DNA from: Photobacterium sp. SKA34
Lineage (GTDB): Bacteria; Pseudomonadota; Gammaproteobacteria; Enterobacterales; Vibrionaceae
Length of the DNA stretch: 64,000 nt
Assembly: GCF_000153325.1 (NCBI RefSeq)
Contig: NZ_CH724141.1
Coordinates: forward strand, 1,117,114 to 1,181,113
Reading direction: 5' to 3'
The position numbers were made by a program, and so were the translations under genes. Of the stretch, positions 53,713 through 60,938 are shown piece by piece (the first letter of the stretch is position 1; every line of letters begins with the position of its first letter). The notes under the pieces are model-generated. The model was not told the DNA's origin. It did not search any database and worked only from the letters and a program-made list of their open reading frames with translations.

Positions 53713-54978
53713 ATGAATATATTTTATTTTAGTTATTTTTCCCCACCGCTATTAAATGTTGGTGCAAACAGAAGTCGAAGATTTAGCGAGGCTCTAACGC
53801 GTTTAGGGCATCGCGTAGTGGTGTTTCGTGAAGCACGAGATCACCGATTTGCTAATGTTGATAATAAAAATAAGTTAGAACTTCTCGCAGATATTGTCCC
53901 TGTATCTTCATGGAATATTGATTGGAGTTGGAAATGGCCAACAATTATTCATAAGCAATGCTATCGCTTAAGGCATTGGCGTTCACCAGAAAGAGATGGA
54001 GATATTGCTAAAAAGTATTGGTTAATTGATTTACATTGGGGCTGGATTTTCCCTGCTCTTTATAAAGCATGGCAGAAAAGTAAAGTGATTAAACCCGATG
54101 TGATTGTTGTTTCTTGTCCTCCTTTTAGTAGCGCTTTAATTGGTATGCTACTTTCAAAATGGCTTAATGTTCCTTTGGTATTAGATTTTCGTGATGCGTG
54201 GTCGCAAGCAAGTTACTTTTTCGATGAAAGTGACGCTAAATATGAACAAAAAATAATGTCGCAAGCGAGTGCTTTGATGGTAACGTCGATAGCTGATTAT
54301 CATACTTATCAATCGTTATACCCCCAACATTGTGTTCGCTATATCCCTAATAGTTATGATCAAGTCCTTGATCATGTTTCCGATAATCATAATGTGTTGA
54401 CCCTTGGTTATTGCGGGACATGGGATGGTTTTAGGCGAAGCGCAAAAGGTCTACTTAAGCAATTGGCTCTGTGTGACCTTCCAATTCGCCTTATCAACAT
54501 AGGCGATGTTCAAGATGAAATGATGCAGTTAATACGCGATTATAAATTAACAGGTAAGGTTGAAATGATAAGTGCTCAACCGAAAGAAAAATTACACGAT
54601 ATTTTATCGCAATGTGATGTGTTATTTATTCAAAAGGGTAAACCTGACAAAGGTAAATCTGATACCCATTTAGCGACTAAAGCAATAGATTATGTGGCAA
54701 GTGGCAAGCCAATTTTAGCTGAATTACCTGATGGTGAAACATTAGATTTTTTAAGGCGACACGCCACACAACTTTATGAAGTTTCAATAGATGAACCATT
54801 TATCTATTCGCAGAAACTAAAACAGTTGCATCAGTTGTTTGAATTCAAGCAGTTAGTCGTAAAGACACCTTCTTCTGATTTTTACTACCAGTATGGTCGT
54901 GAGAAATTAACGTCTGATTTTATCCAGGTATTAACGGATGTCACAACTTCTAGATTTACTGAACGAGTTAAAACGTAA
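53713..54978 (+). CDS. Glycosyltransferase, GT4-like
   Basis: A 421-residue GT-B protein. The start NIFYFSYFSPPLLNVGANRS is typical of WbuB-like/GT4 enzymes; VLDFRDAWSQASYF is in the acceptor domain, and KAIDYVASGKPILAELPDGE carries the donor-site region with a shortened Glu motif. It lies six bases after the acyltransferase gene and overlaps the next gene by 41 bases. Confidence 0.82.
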   Translation: MNIFYFSYFSPPLLNVGANRSRRFSEALTRLGHRVVVFREARDHRFANVDNKNKLELLADIVPVSSWNIDWSWKWPTIIHKQCYRLRHWRSPERDGDIAKKYWLIDLHWGWIFPALYKAWQKSKVIKPDVIVVSCPPFSSALIGMLLSKWLNVPLVLDFRDAWSQASYFFDESDAKYEQKIMSQASALMVTSIADYHTYQSLYPQHCVRYIPNSYDQVLDHVSDNHNVLTLGYCGTWDGFRRSAKGLLKQLALCDLPIRLINIGDVQDEMMQLIRDYKLTGKVEMISAQPKEKLHDILSQCDVLFIQKGKPDKGKSDTHLATKAIDYVASGKPILAELPDGETLDFLRRHATQLYEVSIDEPFIYSQKLKQLHQLFEFKQLVVKTPSSDFYYQYGREKLTSDFIQVLTDVTTSRFTERVKT

Positions 54979-55825
54979 CGGCGTTGTTGTACTGCCCGAA
55001 TGTATAACAAATGAAGAGTTACTAAAAATGCAACAGAGCTTTCAATCTCAATTGGAACGCCCTACTTTTAACTCATGGACAGGATATGCGCAAACGGATA
55101 GAAAGCGATTAATAGTGGATCAATTATTAACTTTAAATCGCTGTTTTTGTCAACTGCCCTTAATGCCATTAATTAATAACCTTATTGTTGAATATTTAGG
55201 AAAAGATATCTGTTTGCAAGAAGCGAAAGGATGGCAAAGTCTCCCATTTAAAGACAATTTTCACCCATTACATCGTGATGAATGGTATTGCACTGAATAT
55301 TATCAATCTAAGTCTATTCCAAGATCATTGAAATTAGGCTGTTATCTTGATGATGTAGAGTCAGGAGCATTTGCGTTTGTTGCAGGTTCTCATCGGCATC
55401 ACTATCAGGGGCAAGTGGGGGAGTTGTACCATCAACAAACTGAAGATTATGAATTAACGAAGGTAATTGGTAGAGCTGGAACGATCTTTTTGTTTGATCC
55501 TGAGTGTTTACATCAACAAAGTTATCCAAATCTAACTGCAAGAAATGCGCTATTTTATCATTTTTTTTCTCCTTCTGTCGTGTTGTCTACAAATTTCACA
55601 AAGTGGGGGCGCTTTCAACGTTTGTTGATAGAATCCAGTTTTTTGTCGGGGCTAAATCATCAGCAATTGGCTTTTCTCGGCAGCTCTCGGCAACCTTGTG
55701 ATGATATATCGGATATACAGCATTTTTTGAGTTTAACTAAGCCGTTAAATATGGCTATACGCTCTTTGAACGAAGCGCACTACTTGATCGAAAAAATCAA
55801 AGCGAAGATTTTTCGCATGCGATAG
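54938..55825 (+). CDS. Phytanoyl-CoA dioxygenase (PhyH)-like enzyme
   Basis: A 295-residue Fe(II)/2-oxoglutarate-type dioxygenase. The iron triad is visible as His and Asp in LHRDEWY and the distal His in DPECLHQQSYPN; Arg in LTARNALFYHFF would bind 2-oxoglutarate. Such enzymes hydroxylate small molecules or modified sugars and lipids. Its 41-base overlap with the second glycosyltransferase gene ties it to glycan assembly, so a hydroxylated sugar or lipid is the likely product; this is inference. Confidence 0.78.
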   Translation: MSQLLDLLNELKRNGVVVLPECITNEELLKMQQSFQSQLERPTFNSWTGYAQTDRKRLIVDQLLTLNRCFCQLPLMPLINNLIVEYLGKDICLQEAKGWQSLPFKDNFHPLHRDEWYCTEYYQSKSIPRSLKLGCYLDDVESGAFAFVAGSHRHHYQGQVGELYHQQTEDYELTKVIGRAGTIFLFDPECLHQQSYPNLTARNALFYHFFSPSVVLSTNFTKWGRFQRLLIESSFLSGLNHQQLAFLGSSRQPCDDISDIQHFLSLTKPLNMAIRSLNEAHYLIEKIKAKIFRMR

Positions 55826-56297
55826 TTAATGGTGGTGTGTCATCTCTTCCAACTTGTTTTATCGCTCGCCATTCCATCAGGCACAAATATAGCGGGTTCG
55901 ACATTTACATTAACGGCCATTTTCCAACATGTTTAAACTGAAGTGTTAAGGAAATGATTTACCTGGTTCAGGCGTTTGCTGCAATCGTGGTTGATGAAAA
56001 ATACTATTTAGCAATTAATGATTATTGATAATTTCTGTATCAATCTATTCTGTCTGGTTACAGGGAAGAAAAAAGGTATAGCTATAGTATCTCAAGTATG
56101 AATGGATATTGTCGAATAGTAATAAATTCAATCATATAAATTTTACAGTTAATCGTTATTAAATAATGCATTAATTACATAAAATATCGTATGTGACGAT
56201 ATAATACCTGATAGTAAATTAAAGTTACGTCAATATTTATCGAGTGGGTATGCTTATTGGATAGTTATTTAGTATCATTATCGTAGAAATTGATTTA
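55826..56297. other. Spacer after the glycan cluster
   Basis: About 470 bases. On the minus strand a short frame (MAVNVNVEPAIFVPDGMASD) near 55852-55917 looks coding but is only 26 codons and matched nothing recognised; it may be a gene scrap. Confidence 0.4.
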
Positions 56298-56657
56298 ATG
56301 GTGAACAACGTGAAAACAACAGATTTTTCGGCAGTCGATGATGATAATGATGAAGTTATGCTTTCAATGCGTGCAGAGCAGCGACCTCAATCTACAAAAA
56401 AGTCGTCGTTAACTGCAAAATCATTGAGTAAAGCAGATGTAGCAACTCGATCTAAACGTTTAACGGATTGTCCTGCTTGTGAAGGTATTGTGTCTCGTCG
56501 TGCACATTTTTGTCCTCACTGTGGTGAGCCTGATCCTTCTCGTCATATGCAGCGCTCTCAATGGTTATCACGCATAGTATGGACTGCAATCATCGCTGCT
56601 GGTTGCTGGTACGCCTATGTCGAATTAATGCCATGGGTTATTCAACGTATGAACTGA
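56298..56657 (+). CDS. Zinc-ribbon membrane protein
   Basis: A 119-residue protein: a low-complexity N-terminus (about 1-55), a zinc ribbon (CPACEGIVSRRAHFCPHCG), a basic linker, and one C-terminal membrane helix (IVWTAIIAAGCWYAYVEL). Likely an inner-membrane protein with a cytoplasmic zinc knuckle; function unknown. Ends at a clear terminator. Confidence 0.7.
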   Translation: MVNNVKTTDFSAVDDDNDEVMLSMRAEQRPQSTKKSSLTAKSLSKADVATRSKRLTDCPACEGIVSRRAHFCPHCGEPDPSRHMQRSQWLSRIVWTAIIAAGCWYAYVELMPWVIQRMN

Positions 56658-56672
56658 TTTTAGTTTAGTTAT

Positions 56673-56710
56673 AAAAACCGACGATGAATAAGTCATTGTC
56701 GGTTTTTTTA
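56673..56710 (+). terminator. Terminator after the zinc-ribbon gene
   Basis: AAAACCGACGATGA and the facing TCATTGTCGGTTTT form a stem (one mismatch) followed by a T run. Confidence 0.85.
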
Positions 56711-56759
56711 GTTGTTATATAAGCTTGTCTGTTAATTATTAATTCTGAATTAATATATC

Positions 56760-57002
56760 TCATTTATTATTTTGCATACCACGAGTTTGGTTCATTGTAC
56801 GAGAACCTGCGCTACCATAGGTATTAATGTCATATCGATTTGGTGAGTAACCAATACGTGAACGATAACGGCGATCAAGCTCTGATAAATTAATACCGTA
56901 GTTTTGACTTAATTGTTGAATAATAACATTGATCTCTTTTTGAGAACTCTTTTGATTACGTAAATAGTAGTATAAGTTTTCAGCACGTTGTTGGTTCATC
57001 AT
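56760..57002 (-). CDS. Small polar protein of unknown function
   Basis: An 80-residue protein rich in Asn, Gln, Arg and Tyr (YYYLRNQKSSQKEINVIIQQ, NLSELDRRYRSRIGYSPNRY). Two ATGs in tandem follow GAGAGG, a fair ribosome site. No known domain; the segment ELDRRYRSRIGYSPNRYD looks conserved-like. Might be a nucleic-acid-binding or ribosome-associated small protein, but this is a guess. Confidence 0.5.
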   Translation of the reverse strand: MMNQQRAENLYYYLRNQKSSQKEINVIIQQLSQNYGINLSELDRRYRSRIGYSPNRYDINTYGSAGSRTMNQTRGMQNNK

Positions 57003-57031
57003 AACCTCTCATAATGGCTATATAGGGATAT

Positions 57032-57133
57032 TTAGTGGTGGTGCGAAACACCTGCTAAATTAATTACAGCAACACCTACTGTAATAATTGCCATCCCAAT
57101 ACATACTTTAATATCGATGTGTTGTTTATAAAT
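57032..57133 (-). CDS. Putative 33-residue membrane microprotein, possible ATT start
   Basis: The frame reads QHIDIKVCIGMAIITVGVAV then INLAGVSHHH and stop. This resembles YnhF-type microproteins: a short polar start with DxK, one membrane helix and a His-rich end. No ATG is near. GGAG at 57140-57143 lies six bases before ATT at 57131-57133, so a non-standard ATT start is plausible, as in infC; a TTG at 57145 is in frame but without a ribosome site. Too short for certainty. Confidence 0.35.
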   Translation of the reverse strand: MYKQHIDIKVCIGMAIITVGVAVINLAGVSHHH

Positions 57134-57145
57134 AACACACTCCAA

Positions 57146-57318
57146 TCTAATTCATAAATGAGGCTGTATTATAATTGTTTCAATAAGAATGATAATTACA
57201 CCTTAATGGAAATTACTTTTACTGAATGGTAATAATTGTGGTTAATAACAGGAATTATAACGGTATAGATAGGTTCTGCAGTAAACTGTTAAGGACTTAA
57301 AATAGGTAGGTAATTGCA
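57146..57318. other. Promoter region of the LysR gene
   Basis: AT-rich spacer; no operator recognised. LysR proteins usually bind near their own start. Confidence 0.4.
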
Positions 57319-58257
57319 GTGCTTCAAGATCGCGCCGGACGAATGACAATATTTCACACTCTTGTAAAAAGTGGCAATTTCACTAATGCTGCGCATAAAC
57401 TCGGGGTATCAACATCGCATGTGAGTAAACAGCTAGGTTTATTAGAAACAGAGTTGCAGGTGAAGTTAGTGCAGCGAACGACACGCAGCTTTACTTTGAC
57501 TGATGAAGGTATCGAATATGCAAAATATTGTGAGCAGTTAGTCTCTGCGGTATTAGATGCTGATGCGATGATGGCAAATATTCGTGATGAGGTATCAGGT
57601 ACTTTACGCTTAGGCTTATCTCAATCTTTTGGCACTATGCATATTATTCCTGCAATAGAACATCTTCGCCGACAATTTCCTGATCTTCATGTTGAAGTCA
57701 GTTTATTTGATCATCGTGCAAATATGGTCGATGAAGGGCTGGATTTATGGATCACCAATTTCGAAAATATTCCTGAAGGTTATGTAGCTCAACGATTAGC
57801 TGATACGCGTTTTATTGTTGCGGCATCTCCTGAATACCTTATTCATCATTCTGTGCCTACTCACCCCAGTGATTTGCAAAATCACAACTGTCTAGTTTAT
57901 CAAAATAGGCAGGTAAACCATGGCACATGGTCATTTTTACGCGATCAAGAAGGCTTATGTGTCACGGTATCAGGAAATTATCGAGTTGATTTAGCTGAAG
58001 CGGTTCGTGATGCATGTGTATCAGGTTGGGGGATTGCATATCTTGCAACGTATCTTTTAACTGATGAATTTAAAACAGGAAAGCTGATTCAATTACTTAA
58101 TGACTGGGAAGCCAATCAGGATATGCACTTTTATGTGGTGTACCCAAGCCGTAAACATTTGCCTAAAAAGATCGTCTCTGCAATTAGTTTTTTTAAGCAA
58201 TATATTGGTGAAACACCGTATTGGGATGAAAATCTCTCTAATTATGTCAACCTGTAA
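57319..58257 (+). CDS. LysR-family transcriptional regulator
   Basis: A 312-residue LTTR: N-terminal winged helix (FTNAAHKLGVSTSHVSKQLG, LVQRTTRSFTLTDEGI) and a periplasmic-binding-like effector domain (about 95-300; GTLRLGLSQSFGTMHIIPAI). It fits the CrgA/AaeR-like branch. GTG start with AGGTAGG upstream. No divergent target gene is present, so its regulon is unknown. Confidence 0.88.
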   Translation: MLQDRAGRMTIFHTLVKSGNFTNAAHKLGVSTSHVSKQLGLLETELQVKLVQRTTRSFTLTDEGIEYAKYCEQLVSAVLDADAMMANIRDEVSGTLRLGLSQSFGTMHIIPAIEHLRRQFPDLHVEVSLFDHRANMVDEGLDLWITNFENIPEGYVAQRLADTRFIVAASPEYLIHHSVPTHPSDLQNHNCLVYQNRQVNHGTWSFLRDQEGLCVTVSGNYRVDLAEAVRDACVSGWGIAYLATYLLTDEFKTGKLIQLLNDWEANQDMHFYVVYPSRKHLPKKIVSAISFFKQYIGETPYWDENLSNYVNL

Positions 58258-58363
58258 GCATGCAGAGTAATCTTGCACCATTGCCACTACCGTAAAATTG
58301 TCTCTGTTATAAAGTCTTATCAAAATAACAATAACGTTAAATACTGATCGAGGAGATAATGAA

Positions 58364-58744
58364 ATGACAAAGTCTCATGGCATTAAAATCGAAATTGATA
58401 ACAACGGTGATGAGTTTTTCGTTGAATTAAAAGCAACAGGTAAATTAACCCATCAAGATTACCAGCTTATTACGCCTGAAATTGATGATGCGTTAGCCGA
58501 TGTCGATAAACCTATTGTTGATGTGTATTTTGACGGTACTCAGTGCGATGGTTGGGATATACATGCGGCTTGGGATGATCTAAAGCTAGGCTTAAAGCAC
58601 GGTAAGAAATTTCGTAAAGTAGCGTTATATGGCAATAAACATTGGCAAGAAGTTGGCGCAAAAGTAGGGAATTGGTTCTTATCCGGTGAAGTGCGTTATT
58701 TTGATAACTCAATCGATGCATTAAATTGGTTGAAAGAAGAATAA
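58364..58744 (+). CDS. SpoIIAA-like (STAS/SEC14-fold) protein
   Basis: A 126-residue protein matching the SpoIIAA-like domain: VELKATGKLTHQDYQLITPE, DAAWDD-like DIHAAWDDLKLGLKHGKKF and RKVALYGNKHWQEVG, ending YFDNSIDALNWL. Found across marine gammaproteobacteria; possibly binds a small hydrophobic ligand, role not established. ATG follows GAGGAGAT. Confidence 0.8.
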   Translation: MTKSHGIKIEIDNNGDEFFVELKATGKLTHQDYQLITPEIDDALADVDKPIVDVYFDGTQCDGWDIHAAWDDLKLGLKHGKKFRKVALYGNKHWQEVGAKVGNWFLSGEVRYFDNSIDALNWLKEE

Positions 58745-58761
58745 TTTCAGTAAAATACTGT

Positions 58762-58790
58762 AAGTGGTGCGTAGAATATTGCCACCACTT
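58762..58790 (+). terminator. Possible terminator hairpin
   Basis: AAGTGGTG and CACCACTT pair around a 13-base loop just after the SpoIIAA-like gene; weak T run. Confidence 0.45.
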
Positions 58791-58933
58791 ATTACAGTGT
58801 TAATTTCATAACAATATCGAGTTTTGTTTTCGTTTCAGTATATAATCATACCACTATTGGAATAATTATAAGTTTTAGCCCTTCGTAGGCTTAACGCTTA
58901 AATACAATGAAACAGGATGAAACAGATCGGTTT

Positions 58934-59692
58934 ATGAATAAGACATTGCTTGCGAGCGTATTACTTAGTGCTCTTTTTTCTTCAACAACTTTTGCCGCAG
59001 AAGAATTATCAACAGAAAATTCAGCTTATACACCGAGTGAGCCACTAGTTTTAGAACCTGTGGTTGCGACACCTGAAAATGGCTTATCGCCAATTGAAGA
59101 TGAAGTGCCAAAATTTGATGACACAATGCATTACTTTGTGGGGTTAACAGGTGGAATGGCTGATATGAGCTTTTCTCTTGTTCACACTGATAAAGATAAA
59201 AATGCAATTTCACCCTCTTCACCTGACGCGAGCGGTTTTGCTGGTGCTGATATTGGTTTTTATACCGCTGGTGGTAATGGACGGATTTACTACAGCTATC
59301 AGAAAATGAGTGGTGAATCTGAGTTTGAGAATAAAAAGATCGCCGATACTGACGTCACTCTTCATTTATTAAGCGCTGATTATATCTTCCTAGCAGACAA
59401 AGCTATCAACCCATTTGTGGGTGCGCATGTGGGTTACATGATTGCTGAAACAACCAGCCAACAATATGGTTCTTATAAACAATCGAACCCTGTGCTTGGT
59501 GTTCAAGCGGGTGTTGCTTGGCGAATTTCCGACCATTTCACGACAGAAATTGGTGCCCGTCACACCGCGAGCCAACGTAAAGATCAAACTGATTGGGCTG
59601 GTGCAAAAAAAGAGGATATCGTAAATCCAAATACTCAATCTGATCTAAAGAGTATTACGACGTTCTACATCTCAGCGAACTATCGTTTTTAG
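58934..59692 (+). CDS. Outer-membrane beta-barrel protein
   Basis: About 252 residues from ATG 58934, which directly opens a signal peptide (MNKTLLASVLLSALFSSTTF, cleavage near FAAEE); an ATG at 58907 is in frame but adds nine charged residues before it. A Pro/Glu-rich linker (about 22-65) leads to an eight-strand-like barrel (YFVGLTGGMADMSFSLVHTD; INPFVGAHVGYMIAETTS; FTTEIGARHTASQRKD) ending in the classic terminal Phe (FYISANYRF). It is an OmpA-type or OmpW-like porin-fold protein; no peptidoglycan domain. Role unknown. Confidence 0.8.
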   Translation: MNKTLLASVLLSALFSSTTFAAEELSTENSAYTPSEPLVLEPVVATPENGLSPIEDEVPKFDDTMHYFVGLTGGMADMSFSLVHTDKDKNAISPSSPDASGFAGADIGFYTAGGNGRIYYSYQKMSGESEFENKKIADTDVTLHLLSADYIFLADKAINPFVGAHVGYMIAETTSQQYGSYKQSNPVLGVQAGVAWRISDHFTTEIGARHTASQRKDQTDWAGAKKEDIVNPNTQSDLKSITTFYISANYRF

Positions 59693-59719
59693 ATCTTCTT
59701 AATAACGAATACTAATGAG

Positions 59720-59750
59720 AGCAGCGATGATAATCATCGCTGCTTTTTTA
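59720..59750 (+). terminator. Terminator after the outer-membrane protein gene
   Basis: AGCAGCGATGA and TCATCGCTGCT form an 11-bp stem with a three-base loop, then a T run. Confidence 0.9.
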
Positions 59751-59848
59751 TATCTAGTGTTTACTGATTTTGCTTGTTTACTCATTGCGTCAGCAGCGTA
59801 TAATGCACTCCCCTAGAAACGACAACCATTATCAATAAGGACTTCACT

Positions 59849-60727
59849 TTGAAGCTATTTGTCAGAGATCTCACTGTAATTGATGCGTCATACCTATGTA
59901 CCGATCGCGGTATGGTTGGCGAAAGTTGGATTCTTGATGTGGTGATGTCGGGCGAGTTAAATGAAATGAGTATGGTGCTTGATTTCAGTCGTGTTAAGAA
60001 ACAGATCAAACAATTAGTTGATCAATATGTCGATCACCGTTTAATTGTGCCTGCTAAATCTCCAGCAATTCACACTGCCGCGACTAAAACGGGCTATGCG
60101 ACAGTCGATCTTCTGCGAGAAGACAAAAATATTCACTTACATTGTCCAGAGGAAGCATTCTGCTTTATTGATGCAGAGACAGTGACGATTGAAAGTGTGA
60201 CTGAGCATGTTTATCACGTACTTAAAGATAATCTACCTGAGAATGTGCAAGGTCTGGAAGTAGTACTTCGCCATGAAGTAATTCAAGGTGCTTTTTATCA
60301 TTACAGCCACGGTTTAAAAAAACATGATGGTAACTGTCAACGCATTGCACACGGTCATCGTTCTCCGATTGAGCTTATTGTTAACGGAGAGCGCAATGCT
60401 GAACTAGAAAAGCAATGGGCGAAGCGTTGGCAAGATATTTACTTAGGCTCAGAAGAAGATGTATGTAGTGTCACTAAGCTGAATTTAAGTGAGTGTGCCA
60501 AATCGGTATCGGACGAAACTCATTATGGTTTCCGTTACACAGCACCACAAGGTGAGTTTGAACTTGCAATTGCTCGTTCGGAAACGGAAATGTTAGCCAC
60601 TGACACCACTGTTGAATTACTTGCCAGTTATATTGCTGAAAAGGTTAAACCAAGTTTATCTGCTGATGATTGTCTTGATGTTGTTGCCTACGAAGGGGTA
60701 GGTAAAGGAGCAATGGCAACGTTGTAA
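59849..60727 (+). CDS. Tandem QueD-like protein (6-carboxytetrahydropterin synthase family)
   Basis: A 292-residue protein, about double a QueD. The C-terminal half has the zinc ligands of the family: His in FYHYSHGLKKHDGNCQRIAH, Cys163 and the HGH of AHGHRSPIEL (His168, His170). The N-terminal half keeps the fold pattern (MVLDFSRVKKQIKQLVDQYV, DHRLIVPAKS) but the corresponding ligand sites read DASYL and VGESW, without His. So one half seems catalytic, the other degenerate or structural. QueD makes 6-carboxytetrahydropterin for queuosine; this longer form may have another role. TTG start, AAGGA upstream. Confidence 0.8.
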   Translation: MKLFVRDLTVIDASYLCTDRGMVGESWILDVVMSGELNEMSMVLDFSRVKKQIKQLVDQYVDHRLIVPAKSPAIHTAATKTGYATVDLLREDKNIHLHCPEEAFCFIDAETVTIESVTEHVYHVLKDNLPENVQGLEVVLRHEVIQGAFYHYSHGLKKHDGNCQRIAHGHRSPIELIVNGERNAELEKQWAKRWQDIYLGSEEDVCSVTKLNLSECAKSVSDETHYGFRYTAPQGEFELAIARSETEMLATDTTVELLASYIAEKVKPSLSADDCLDVVAYEGVGKGAMATL

Positions 60728-60749
60728 TTGCGTTACATTTCGCAATATA

Positions 60750-60810
60750 AAAGCCTAACTAGCTGAGTCTTACTATATTAAAAGTGATACTAGCAATGTT
60801 AGGCTTTTTT
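60750..60810 (+). terminator. Terminator after the QueD-like gene
   Basis: AAAGCCTAAC (60750-60759) pairs with GTTAGGCTTT (60798-60807), with a T run; the loop is long. Confidence 0.8.
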
Positions 60811-60938
60811 TGTGCCTAAATTTTCAGCGCTAAACATTAAAAAATGAGACTAACGCCACTTTTTGTAGCTTAACTCTCTAAAAAATCGATATTTTATGAG
60901 TAGACTGAAGGTAGACGTCGTAACGAGAGGGATCGATT

